NCBI RefSeq assembly: GCF_010093535.1
Contig: NW_022985195.1
Coordinates: forward strand, 257,200 to 321,199
Reading direction: 5' to 3'
From: Lindgomyces ingoldianus
Taxonomy: Eukaryota > Ascomycota > Dothideomycetes > Pleosporales > Lindgomycetaceae
Length of the DNA: 64,000 nt
Under the pieces are notes generated by a model. That model was not told the DNA's origin. It was given only the letters and a program-made list of their open reading frames with translations, and ran no database searches. Position 1 is the stretch's first letter, and every line of letters begins with the position of its first letter. The position numbers were made by a program, and so were the translations under genes. Shown in pieces: positions 34,162-45,656 of this stretch.

Positions 34162-37100
34162 CAGCGTTCCCAACCGTACGTACTACGACTCGTAGATACG
34201 TGAACGTAGCAGTCACGTGAGCCGTTGAAACGTAGGAGGAGTGTGAGCCGTAACGTACGTAGGAGCCAGCTCCCATTACAGACCGTAATACGTCTTGGAG
34301 AGACAATATTTTCTAGTAATATAAGGTCTTATTAGACAGCTATAGGGACGCGTTAAAAAGGTGTTTAAAGTTATATTTTTAGAGTAATAATTAGGTAAAA
34401 ACTCTACAGTTTATATAATAATTAAGAAGCTAGTAAAGAAGGGAATTAAGGCGTAAGATTTTATAATTTTAGTTAAGAATTATAATTGCTTATAAACTTA
34501 CCTATTATAAGCTAGATATTCTAGTTCCTCTAGTATAGCAGGTGTATAGCTTTATTTTAAAGATTTTTTTAAGCTAGCTTTTTTTACTAAACTAAAGTTA
34601 CTTATTACGCTAGTTTTTATTAACTTGCCTAATTAAAGTTCTTATTATTAAAGTCCTTAGTTTTTTTCTATAATAGCACACTATTTAATAGTCTTTTAGC
34701 CTTTATAAAGGAGTACCTAGACAACTCTACTTTTAATAATAAAGTATTATTTATTATTAAGTAAGATAATGTCTAAATAGGAAATAAAAAGTTAAGGCTA
34801 AAAAAGCTTAAATACTAAGTAAAGCATAAAAGCTAATTATGTAGTAATTATTAGTTATCCTAAATATAGCTTTATAAAGCTAATTTAGTATATAATAATA
34901 AAAAAGACGCCTCTAGAATAAAGTTGTAGCTCTATAGAAGGTGCTACACTAAGAGTAATTATAAAAAGGTAAAAAAAGTTAATAGTTACACTTATATTAT
35001 CTACTACCTTAGAAAGGAGCACTAGATAGACATTAGTAGGGGAAGTAAAAGCGCTTTTTTACCTAACAGGCTAAAAATCCCCTTAAGTCTATTTAAAGCA
35101 GCTTATAAGGTTACAGGCTTATTATATATTATCTTTTATAGTGTTTAGCAGAAGGAAGCTTTATAAGTAGTAGTTATTAACTAAGTAATACTTTATAATA
35201 TTTTCTTTTATATAGTATTATTAGCAGAACTTTAAAGCATTATTACTTAAAATAAAGCTAATTTTCTTACTACCCTTCTAGTGTCTAACACTACATATTT
35301 GTCCTATGTGTAGTAGGGATATACGCAGCAGAAGCAAGAGATTTAAATAATGCTAAAAATAGCCTAAAGCAAAATTATGTTAAGCATTAATATATAAACT
35401 TCTCTAAACTACCTCTTCTTTCTAGGTGTAGTGTTGCACTTTATTAGTAGGTGTACCTTAGCTTATTAGTTTAGTGTCTTAGCATTTTTTATTAAACTAA
35501 ACACTAACTAATAATACTGCGTAGATATTAACTACTAACACTATAACATTCTAATTAGCTTCTGCAACCTGTACAGTAACTATACTAGAGCAAATTAAGT
35601 GCTAGAGATTATTAAAGTTATTAATAACTTTAAAATTATATTAAAATTTTATTATTTAGTAGCTAATAATATGTTAAATAATAATAATAAAACTATCTCT
35701 ACTTTTGCCTAACATCTTAATATGCCCCTTACCTCTAAGCACTGTATACGCTGCGCTGGCTATATAATCTAGCTAGTAGTAAAAGCAGTTATTTATAGTA
35801 AAAAGATAAGCGCTTTTAAAGCAAAGCTTACTTAAGTAGCTTTTTAAAAATAATTTAACCTTTATTACTGCTATAAAGTTATTAAAAAACTTTATAATTT
35901 TGTAAACATAGTGCTAGCATTATATAAATAATAAAAAGCTTTTATAACTTTTTAGGCTACTTTTAATAATAATAACTCTTTCTAGAGCTTTAGGACGCTT
36001 AATCTTATATAAAACAGTAGTGTACACTAGTATAGTGTTTATCTTATGCTCCTCTGCTGTTTTAAGCTTAAGGACACTATTACTAAGTTTATACATAAGT
36101 AAAAAAGCACTAATAATAACTTTATAAACTTTACTATCTCTAGTAACTTTACTCTTACTAAGGTTATTACTAAGAATAAATAAAAAAAAGTTAATTACTT
36201 TTATAAGTTTTTTAAAGTTTTTTACTTTATAATAAAACACTTTAAGGGTAACAGCTTTTATAGCTTTTTTTAGATATTTATTATTAACCTGCAACACCTT
36301 TATACTAAGCTTTTATGTATAGGCAATAAACTTAAAAGTAAAAGTAATAATTACTACTTTAAATCTAGTGTAGCATTTAGCACAAAGAAGTTGCTTACAT
36401 ACTAGAAAAAGTTTATTATTAAGCCACCTATATCTTATTACTATATAGTAATAATTCTAAACTCTTAACTTTATCTTATTTAGTTTAAAGACTACTAGAG
36501 AAAGCACTTTATATAGCATAAAAAAGCTAAGGCTTTAATAAAAGCTATTTTTTAAAAGTATGTTAATGCAGAGGCTAAAGCTAAAGCTAATAATAATAAC
36601 ATTACCTAAAAGCCTACATAACATAAGTTACCTAGTAGTAACTATTATAATAAGAGCTTTAAAAGGACTTTTTTTATTAACATAAGCCTCTTTACTAGCA
36701 GCTGCTTATATAAAAAGCAGTAGAAAATAACAGAGTTGCAGTAGTACTATAACAGCTACTATAAAAATGTTACTATAGCTAATAATAACAGCCCTTTATT
36801 TACTAACTTTTTTACTTAGTAAAAATAAGTTAAATAACTCTTTTACTTTACACTATATAAAATTACTTTTAACTTCTTATCTATTCTTTTTATAAGCTAT
36901 AATTATAAGAGGTCCTTTTTTAAAAGTAGAAAAACTGTTACTTATAATAAAAATAAGCTTTTTAGCTTAATAATTAAGGCTTTTTAACTGCAAAAAAACT
37001 AGCTCTAGCAGGGTTATATTTATAGTAAAATAAGGGACTTAGTAGACTGTATACGCTGTAATGTCTTATAAGCTGTTAAAACGTAGGAGGATTGTAAGCT

Positions 37101-37224
37101 GTAATAGTTACGCCTTGTAAGTGGATTTAAATTCTCCCTTTACATTAAAACGTACTAACAAACTGAGAAGTTACGGCCTAAAAAACGGCGAGTTGAAACG
37201 TATTACGTACGGTTGGGAACGCTG
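34162..37224 (+). mobile_element. hAT transposon, 3063 bp, heavily RIP-degraded
   Basis: The ends are inverted repeats CAGCGTTCCCAACCGTACG, and the flanks are a perfect 8-bp duplication TTCCGGTG (34154-34161 and 37225-37232). The interior is extremely AT-rich, in sharp contrast to the coding DNA on both sides, and has no intact ORF. A plus-strand frame near 36340-36600 still resembles a hAT transposase C-terminus (listed separately). Subterminal direct repeats survive: ACGTAGGAGGAGTGTGAGCC near the left end and ACGTAGGAGGATTGTAAGCT near the right, differing mainly by G-to-A and C-to-T changes. It sits inside the coding sequence of the glycine-rich repeat gene. Its terminal repeat resembles that of copies A and B (CAG..G....CC.AACCGT). 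Confidence 0.92.
36340..36600 (+). pseudogene. Relic of a hAT transposase C-terminal (dimerisation) region
   Basis: One plus frame reads, with stops, ...KLLTY*KKFIIKPPISYYYI, VIILNS*LYLI*FKDY*RKH and F*HKKAKALIKAIF*KYVNA. Reading the stops as Trp, Gln or Arg codons changed by C-to-T or G-to-A gives the layout of hAT transposases: a Y-W pair, a P-x-Y-x-x-A-x-x-L-(H/N)-P-like core, then W-F-x-x-x-W and a W-x-x-x-A block. The identification rests on this pattern and on the 8-bp target duplications. It is too damaged for a subfamily call. Confidence 0.65.
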
Positions 37225-40077
37225 TTCCGGTGCTTGTCCTCTGCCGCTGCAGCCTTAGCATGCTGTTTATGCTCCTTAGCTTGTTCCTTCTCGAACTCTT
37301 TCTGCTTATGCTCCAGGTCCTTTTGTTGATCTTTCCGCTGCTTCTCGAGATCCTTCTGCTGCTCTTTCTGTTGTTTCTCAAACTCCTGTTGCTGGGATTT
37401 CTGTTGCGAAAGTCTCTCCTTTTCTGCTTTCTCGGCTTCGTGTTGCGAGTATGCGTATCCGAATCCTACGCCAGCTGCCGCTCCGGCACCTGAGGCTGCG
37501 GCGTCGCGTTTGTGGTAGTTGGGTTGTGCCTGTTGCTGTTGATGTGACTTATTGTTAGGGTCTTGGACTGAGTCGTAGCGATTGTGTGTGCTAGTTGCAG
37601 TGGGTTGCTGGAATTCTTGGGACATTGGAGGTTGCCGAGTTTGGTCGTTGCCATGGCTGGATGCTGCGTATGCTCTCGCGCTAGCTAATCCTACACCTCC
37701 ACCGGCGATAGTAGCATCGCGACCGTAGTGGTGCTGGGAGGCTTCTTTGGGATCGTGGGCACCTTGGGCAGTAGGGTCGTAGCGTTGGTCGTCCATGGCA
37801 GCGGAGGGTTGGGTGCTGCGGTGTTGGACGTAATGTTTTGCCGTTTCGTAGGTGCCATAGCCTGCTAAACCTGCTCCTCCAACGGCTGCGACATCTTGTC
37901 CACAGTGGCGCTCGGGCTGACTGGCCTGGGCCTGGGAGGGTTGCTTCGGTGCAGCATGCTCATAACCGGGACGATACCCTTCGTAGTCCGCCGCGCCTGT
38001 TCCTCCGACAACAGCAGCATCTTGTCCATAGTGGCATTCTGGTTGACGAGGCTCTCTGTAACTCTGAGGAGTAGGTTGATTTACCTGAGCTTGCGTTGGC
38101 AGCGTTACTGCAGTATCATGTTGACCAGAATGATGCGTATATGCTTCGTAGCCAGCAACTCTTACCCCTCCCGCGACAACAGCATCTCGTCCGTAGCGAT
38201 GCTCTAGCTGGCGGGGTTCGTTTTGCTTCCCCGGAAGCAGTTGGTCTACCTGAGCATGGGTTGGCTGCATTGGCGCAGTCTCTTGCTGGCCAGAACGATG
38301 CTTATATGCTTCGTACCCGGCAACTCCTGCTCCGCCAGCAAAGGCAGTATCTTGGCCATGGTGTTGTCCAATCGACCCATGAAGAGAAGGTTTGTTATCT
38401 ACACGAGGGTCGATCTTCATGGAGCTGTACGGGCTTTCACCAGTGGGAATCGGCTGTTGTCCTTCAATATCGGTTGCTTCTCGTTGGTGGTGTTTGCCAG
38501 CTTCGTATGAACCTAGCCCAGCAGCACCAGCCCCTCCTGTGAGGGTAGCATCTCGGCCGTAGTGGTGTTGCCCTTTAGCTTGCTCTCGCTTGCCCGACTT
38601 CTGTGGCTCGCTTGTGCCATGGCTTTTCATATTTTCGGGCTCCGGCTGAACTTTCTGATCGAGAACGTTTACGATGTTGCTCTTATAGGAGCCGATCGTA
38701 GCAGATGCTGGCCCAATGACAGGTTGACCTTCGCGCTGCCTGGCGTAGAGTCCTCCAGAAGTAGCAGCTCCCCCACCAATGAGTGCAGCATCGCGGCTAT
38801 GGTGATGTTCAATTGATGGTTGCGGAGGTTGTTCCGTTGATATTGCTTCAGGTTGCACCCTGGCTGCCTCCCTTTGCTGGCTAGCAAATGGAGTACTGTC
38901 TGGTTTGTGCTCATGTTGGCTTGCATAAAGTCCTCCGGCCGTAGCAGCTCCAGCTCCTTTGAGTGCGACATCCCCGCAATAGTGATGTTCGGATGATGGC
39001 TGATGAGACTGATCAATCAATTCTTGCGTGCTCCTTGGCTCGCCACGGTAAGTCTCGCGAACGCCTCCAATTGTGGTGGGTTCAGTGGCTTCATGCTTCT
39101 CTTCCTGCCAAAATGTAGGCTGAGATAATTCTTCAATCGGAGTGGGATCCGGGTACTCACCCGGGATGTGCAGGTGAGGATCAGTCCTGTTAGCCGTACC
39201 CGTGACATGGGGGCCTTCAGTGAACATTGGTCTGGAATCTTTCTCCTCAAGATAGGTAGTGTCAGTAGGACATGGGTCACCAGCATAGGCATGGCTCTGA
39301 CCCCCATGGGCGTGCTCATCAACCATACTGGTAGCTCCCTTGTCCTTGCTACCCAGAGCTCTCTCACCAGTCGACGGGGCATTGGATTCGGTAGATCGAA
39401 GAGTAGTTCTCTCAGTATTATCCTCTTCACGGCAGCGATTAAATTCATGGGCTGCCAGGCTGCCGGCACTGATTGCACTGGATCCGAGCGCCATGTTTCT
39501 TCCCGTATGCGATGTAGGTCCTTCTTGAGTAGTCCTTGTATCCTGAGTAGTTAAAGGGTTATCAGTCGTCCGGCGATGTGGAACACCATCATCTTCATGA
39601 TGCCGGTTCAGTTCATGAGCTACCAGGCCTCCGGCTCCAACTACGCCTGTTCCGAGCGCTGTGTTTCTTCCCACATGCGAAGTAGGCTCTTCTTCAGGAA
39701 CCCTTGTAGCGCGGGTAATTGAAGGGTTATCGGTCGTCTGACGATGTGTAACGCCTCCTGCCAGAGGGAAAGATCGACTAGTGTCGCCAGTGTTTTGTGG
39801 CTCACTCTGTTGTTCAGCAGATCTTCGAAGATTGCTATCATCGTGCTGGCGATTTAGCTCATGGCCTGGCAAACCTTCTGCTCCAATCGTTCCAGCTCCC
39901 TGTGCGGCGTCCTTCCCAAGATGTGAAGATTCCTTCTGCTCGCTGTTCACTGATCAGCAGGGCGTTACTTGGTCCAATTTGCGCAACTCACCTGGGAACA
40001 GTCCACTCAGGGAGGCTAACCCCCTGAGTATTGGTGGAATCTTGACCCCGCTCTGACATGTTCCCCATGGCAGCATG

Positions 40078-40734
40078 CAGTGTGTCCAACCGTTAGTTAC
40101 GGAGCCTTTTGGAGGCTGTATAGTACAGTTACGGAAGAGGAGGCTGTTACTAACTAACTGTACGGAGGAGATGACGTCAGTGTACGGTTAGGATACAGTA
40201 ACTGAAGTATATTGAAGTATTATAAAGTAATTGCGCTGAAGCTAAAGACTATACCTAATTAGGAAGTTGTGATACCCCTTGTGAGATCTACTGTTGTTGA
40301 TCTCACTGTTTTAATGTACTCTGTAAGCTCAGTCAGCTCACTAGTAACAGCGTTGTTACGTAACTAATTCTTCTGCAGTTGAAGAGCCTCTATTGTCGAC
40401 CGCGTCGTTGATTGGGATAGGAATTGGGACATCATAATGGGCAAAAGAATAACGTAGATGGCATAGTTGCTGAATTTGTTAGAAGATTGCTAACAAAACA
40501 GGCAATAACGGCATTCTCCGCATTAATCTCCGAACACGAGCCCCCTAGCCCTCAGCAACCTGCCTTCAACCGCCCAAAACCACCAAAAATCCTATATAAC
40601 TACCGTAAACGGTTAGTACAGCAGCCTCATGTATAGTACAGTATACTGAGTAGATGCCCTGTACGTACGTACGTGACCAAAATCAGTGTACTGCAGTACT
40701 GTACTATTAGGTGTACTAACGGTTGGACACACTG
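40078..40734. mobile_element. hAT-type non-autonomous element, 657 bp (copy B)
   Basis: The same 20-bp terminal inverted repeats as copy A (CAGTGTGTCCAACCGTTAGT), with a perfect 8-bp duplication GCAGCATG at 40070-40077 and 40735-40742. It is GC-balanced and little mutated, with a shorter interior than copy A. A 70-codon plus ORF (40424-40636) is too short to be a transposase. It lies inside an exon of the glycine-rich repeat gene, about 10 bp upstream of an in-frame ATG, so it could leave an N-terminally shortened product (MGNMSERGQD...). Confidence 0.93.
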
Positions 40735-41365
40735 GCAGCATGTGAATCAGCCAAACCACCTTGAGGGAAACCTATGACACCGGATTTTATACTTGCTGTG
40801 CTCATCTCGTCGGCCACAGTAAGCCGATGGCGTGTTGTATCCGGGCTAAGGGTCGGGCTTGGAGTCGACTCTCTTCCTCTAGGTGGTATTACTGGACCCT
40901 GGGTCTTCAGAGTGGACGGCGGCTCAATTAGACCCTCAGTCTTGAGATTAGGCGTATTTGAGAAGTGTGGCGCCTGTTCAACAGTCTTTGCGGCTGCCCC
41001 ATAGCCAGTAAATCGGTTATAGATCGGGAGGTGCCTGAGTCGTTAGCAAAAGCAAAAGCAAAAGCAGAAGTAGATCACAATATAGAACTTACTCCCCAGC
41101 ATTTGCAAGGCCTGTCGAAGCACTCTTTTGTTCCAGAGGCTGACTGGCGCCTGCAAGGTGACTACCCTCACCAGTAAGGCCACCGGTTGTGGCACGATGG
41201 TTTGGATCCCTTGGAGGGATAGGAGAGGTGGGAGAATTGGAAGAACTTTCTCCCTCTCTATTGGTGTTGTCTAAGGTCTTCCGGGCCCCATGGGAACTGT
41301 GTTTGGTTAGCGTTGCACTTCCAAAAGCGGGAAGGGACCTACAGGGCTTGCTTGATCTTCTCCAT

Positions 41366-42936
41366 GATGTCAAGCCTCGTCTGAGAACCTAGGTAGATAC
41401 ACGATCACAATGCAAAGAGACTTCAACCCGGAAGTTAAGAGAGGTATCACGGTGAGTGGAGAGCAAGACAAGCCAGGATATGGCTGTCCCTCAAATACCA
41501 TCTTTGCTACACCTTAATAGTGGGCAAGTACGCTCAATGACCTCATCACCCTATGGCGCGCAAGCAGGCGCGCACCTCGCGTCCCAATTGGACCTTCACA
41601 AATCCCTTAACTCTCAAAAGCAGCAGAAGCTTTGGCCTATTGTGGGTGGTCTGGCCCTTTTCAATACTTGCTGGAAGAGTGGAGCTACAGTTGGTATGTG
41701 GTAGGATCGCCATGATCCTTGCCTGGCATCACCAGATCTCTAGTCCGGGTCGTAGAGCTTGCCTGGCACACCAGCGCATGCTTTGCAAATGCGATTCGAT
41801 AGTTAAAGGGCGAGGCAAAGGGGTCGAAGCAGGGCATTTTGCGTTGCCGCGTGCATAATCAAGCATTTAAAAATTAGAAGAGAGCAGGGCAGGCCATTCG
41901 CACAGAGACGGATGAGGGCCGATGACGACGTGCAATCGGCGTTGTCTACCCCACAAGTCCAGTCAGGCGGATGATACCAGCCACAGAGTCATCCCGCAGC
42001 TGAAAGACAACTCAACCCTCTCGGTGAGTAATTCGGACATTCATGATGCGTCAGGCAGAAGGCGTTCGCATAGGTTGCGAACAGAAGGAAAGCAATGCAC
42101 TGGACGGGAGCTTAAGTCCGAGGGCGGACACGTGACTCTTACTCGCACCCCTCTAACCCGGCCTTCAGGCTGAGTCCCCCGAAGACGGCTAGCACATTGC
42201 TCTGCATCCACCATCCTCACCACCTTCCGTAACCCGCCCAACTTCCGACCAACTTTCCTTCCGAGTGCCCGACTTTGCACCGTCAGCAGCGTTTCAAAAT
42301 GATCCTTTCCGCTAGCAAAAAACCGGGCAGAGGCTCGCTCAAGAGCTGCCCGCGCGGCTATCTTTCCCAGTTCCACTCTAGCTCTCCGCCGTATTCCGGC
42401 CCAGGCCCGGACTCGCGAACGGTGCCGTTGGTTGAGGTTGGCTGTCAGGCTAACGACCACGCTTCCGATCGGAGTTGAAGAACCAAGTCTCCTTCATGTC
42501 ACCAGTTTCTTTGTAACGACCTGCTGTTCTCGGACTGAAGAAGGCGGCTCTGGGGTTTGTGGCGCTTTGGATGGGGAAGCGAAGGCGGCGTCTCTCAAAG
42601 GTATCGAGTTGTAACCAACGCACTCCGTCAGGAACGCAGCGTTCGACTAGCGGCTTGTCCAACAGCATCTGATCTAACATTGCATCTGCGACCTCGTGGG
42701 CGGAATCCCGAGAATCCATCCAGGAGCAAGTGTGCAGGTTCACGGGTGCACAGCGCAAGGGCAAACAGCACACGACACGCGGTACAGGGTCATCGTGGAA
42801 TACTCGACCCACACCTCCACTCGAGACCTCCGCACTCCCGCTGTCATAACCGCCTCACTCTCCCACCCTCCTGCCGTCTCACCATTCGAGCCGACACTTC
42901 AGCGAGCCCCCGAAAACCCCTCGCACAACCTCCACC
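41366..42936. promoter_or_regulatory. Divergent intergenic region
   Basis: 1.57 kb between the glycine-rich repeat gene (minus) and a conserved small gene (plus). It must carry both promoters. ORFs at 41456-41858 and 42041-42812 show no family and overlap on opposite strands, so I do not count them as genes. Confidence 0.4.
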
Positions 42937-43785
42937 ATGGCTCTCCGATCCCGCCTGCGCCGCGCTTTCACCCGCAGCTCGCAAGACGACACCTCCCTCA
43001 CAAAGACCTCCTCCAAATCCTCAAAGGCCAATAAGGATAGCAACGTTTATCAGCCTGGCGAGAAAATGCCACCCTTGAAATACCGCCGCCCCGTCAACCC
43101 TGAGCACAAAGAGAAACTCGAAGCTTTCAGTTGGGCCAAGGCATGGCGGCGGAAGAGCGAACAGAGCCAGTACTCACCCATGGGGAGTCGCATGCCGAGC
43201 CGGAAGAATAGCATTAACACGTTGGGTAGGCGGAGCATTGGGGGTAGGAAGGGGAGTTCCCGGGGCCATGATGGGATTGGTGTGGACAGTGGGATTGGGG
43301 GCAGTATTGCGGGAGATGAACAGAGGGTAGAGCAGGTGAAGGAGGGGAGTGATGAGGAGGGGGATGTTACGAATGGTGAGTTGTCAATTTCCCCAACTTG
43401 ATGTATGCCTGGAACGCGAAGTAAAGGATGGGGCCCCTTGCGCGTCCACCATGAACATCCCATGGACAGCTGTACAGCTAACACATTCTCTTCTCTCGCA
43501 GTCGGTCTCTCCCGCCCCCCAACAAACGAACCCCGCAAATCCTCCTCCTATCCCGGACGCTCACACTCCATAACGTCTGGTGGTTCGCGCCCCGTAACCG
43601 CAGATCGCGGTCGCCGCTCCGGCTCCATTAAGAACGACCAACCCTTCACCCAAGAAGAACTCGAGCTCGCACTGAAACGCTCCCATCTCGAAGCCCCGAA
43701 GGAAAGCGATAGAAGCGGCGATGGCTCGCCTGGGAGTCCCGGGGAGCCAGCGGGTATGACGCCGAGGGAAGGAATTGCCGTGTAG
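42937..43785 (+). CDS. Conserved basic fungal protein of unknown function, 240 aa
   Basis: Two exons, 42937..43375 and 43502..43785. The intron (GTGAGT donor, GCTAAC branch, CGCAG acceptor) joins EEGDVTN|VGLSRPPTNEP in phase. The N-terminal 110 residues are Arg/Lys/Ser-rich with a well-ordered motif YQPGEKMPPLKYRRPVNPEH then KEKLEAFSWAKAWRRKSEQ and YSPMGSRMPSRKNS. The C-terminal exon is Ser/Pro/Gly-rich with a short helix (PFTQEELELALKRSHLE). Many RxxS sites suggest phosphorylation. I recognise it only as a conserved filamentous-fungal hypothetical protein; no domain or signal peptide is visible. The start codon has a CACC leader. Confidence 0.8.
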
Positions 43786-45580
43786 GGAAAGAGAAGGGGA
43801 TGCATTTCTGGATTGAGATAGGATAGTACGGAGTCATTTCACTTGGGCGTTGGAAGAGGTGGACGGCGCGGCATATCGATTCTCCAACTTCAGTGTGTAT
43901 ATTTGTTGCATTCGGGTTTGGTCATCGTTCTTTCCCTCCTATAGATGTTGTTGCATGGCATGCCTATGTTTGGCTGGAGCAAATGCGTCGTGTCAAGGTC
44001 CCGGGTGCTCAGGCGCTTGGTTGGTTGGTTTGGGTATTCTCGAGGCGCATGTTGGTTAGTTTCAAGTCCTTTGACTATACTTTTACTTCTTGATGAAATA
44101 TAGACTGAAGAAGACCTATCTGCACTTCAAACCTGGCTTTATCCTCAGCCAAAGTCGATCTCTCAACCATCTATTATCTGAACCTCTTGCGGACACAGGC
44201 GTCTTGAAAGACTAACATAAGCAAACATCGAAACGATAGTACAAACCATGTCTCTCTTTAATTCAAATGGTGAAAGTGTTGTTAACTAACTGACCAATCT
44301 TTCATATGTGATTGGTCCATGTTCCAAGCTCCGAAAAGAATTAGATGAGCGGTGCTCATTTCGTCTCTTCACAAACTACACTTTTCAAACGCAAACCTTC
44401 TTTGTCGAAATAATCAGCTTTATAGGTAGCGGCTTTGGGGGGCTTATTAATAAACGCCTAACTAATTGGTAGACGGATAAATGTCCAAAACAAAGAAGAG
44501 AAAGAAAGTGACTGGAGTCACAAACGCCTTTTCTCACAATGGCTAGTTTCTGTGGGAGCAACTTTGAGAGTTCGGCGATGGTCACTACAAATGGCATGAC
44601 AGGTATTCCTTTCTACTTTTTATCACTTCACTTTATTCTTTCCAGGTACTGCCTCGAAAAAGTTTCCCTAGCTTTCTCTTATCATCTCTCTCAGGCTCTT
44701 GACACTTAGGACATCTTTCGTATTAGTCAGTGTTCCAATTTTAGTTCTACCCTTGACGTAAGTCAATTCGCGAAAATGGCAGAAGCTCGTACCGGCAACA
44801 AGAGGAAGATTTCTCAAGGGTCAGTCTCCAAAGGGAAACGCATAAAACAAAAGACTCTCAATCGAAGGCAAAATATACAACCTAGCTAGGGTCCGGGAAG
44901 TCGGTGACTCTACAATCCTCTCGTTTCTAGAGTAGTTCAAGCTCATCTTCGAGTAGTCGGCTAGTACACCCAAGATAGCGTCCTCTGAATTTCACGCCCA
45001 GTTGTAGGTCCCATAGTAATAGCTCAAGCGGGTCCTCGCAGGCCCCAAATTCCAGGCCCCCGAGACAAATTCCCTTGTTCCATGGCATCCGCTAGCTGCT
45101 TGCGACGACGGCACGATCGATATAGGAAGAGAAGTCCGTGAGTCGTCTACTCCCCGACCTCAGCCTGGGCAAATGTTCACGAACTGACTCGAATTGTACG
45201 ACAGCAATGGCGCTAACAAGCATGATCTCCAACAGGACTTTCTCAGTGATCCGGACTATGGCATACTTAGCTAGGGATATCCATAGATATGACCACATGG
45301 AAGCAGATAAGGAAGCTCTGAGGGATTAGTGAGGCAGACACACTCTATGCTATTTACTTCACTTAATCTCTCAACCTATTGTTGTATTAGGCTACGAAGA
45401 TAAAAACATTATTTATGGAATAAGTGGCGTTCTGGGGAAGTGGAATATAATGTCCGGTTCCAGAGCAAACATGCTCATTACGATATCCCGCATTGGGTCG
45501 GAAGAGCTACGGGTCAGATAGAGGACTATGAATCTGCTTAGACGCCGTCAGAGGCCTAATTATTATTTCTCGTGTGGGGT

Positions 45581-45656
45581 AACATCCCTCCATGCATGGC
45601 GAAAAACCACCCATACCGAAAAATTAGATAGAGGGGTACTTTGACTTCACAATAAC
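45581..45656 (-). repeat. Dispersed repeat, inverted relative to the 50.5-kb copy
   Basis: Its reverse complement aligns with 50518-50596: both carry GAAGTCAAAGTACC, then after ~25 bp GGTGGTTTTTCGNCANGCATGGAGGGANGTTA. The two copies point in opposite directions and flank the NLR pseudogene. It could be a terminal region of an unrecognised DNA transposon. Confidence 0.6.

Larger units (their letters stand above)
33432..41365 (-). pseudogene. Glycine-rich tandem-repeat protein gene split by two hAT-type insertions
   Basis: Exons on the minus strand: 41365..41343, 41296..41093, 41034..40735 continuing (after element B) at 40069..39992, 39942..37225 continuing (after the large element) at 34153..33689, and 33600..33432. 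All introns have GT..AG ends and good branch points. Omitting the two elements and one copy of each 8-bp duplication gives 3957 nt, 1318 residues and one open frame from MEKIKQAL to a TAG at 33432-33434; the frame reads on exactly across both sites (GGLADSHAAMGNMSERG; AEDKHRKEAEKEEQK). The middle carries more than ten degenerate repeats of form H-x-x-G-[RQ]-D-A-x-x-x-G-G-x-G-x-A-x-x-x-x-Y-x-x-x-x-H, whose glycine spacing resembles glycine zippers. The C-terminal part has a Lys/Gln/Glu coiled-coil stretch. Function unknown. As assembled, the gene cannot make the full protein unless the elements excise or are spliced out. Confidence 0.85.

Noticed and set aside
35920..36297. 125-codon minus-strand ORF inside the 3-kb element
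   Set aside because: It arises from AT-rich, RIP-mutated DNA; Lys/Ile/Leu/Asn composition follows base composition, and the transposase relic is on the other strand.
34162..37224. The 3-kb insertion as an intron of the repeat gene
   Set aside because: The boundaries are terminal inverted repeats with 8-bp duplications, not GT..AG, and the gene's true introns are 46-88 nt. Cryptic splicing is still possible.
40424..40636. 70-codon ORF inside element B
   Set aside because: Too short for a transposase, and the same stretch in copy A is full of stops. It may be a relic of a longer ORF but cannot be called a gene.
41456..41858. Possible small genes upstream of the repeat gene
   Set aside because: Two overlapping frames with no family; they lie in the shared promoter region.
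42041..42812. Minus-strand ORFs of 120-139 codons before the 240-aa gene
   Set aside because: No recognisable motif; they overlap plus-strand ORFs and sit in the likely promoter.
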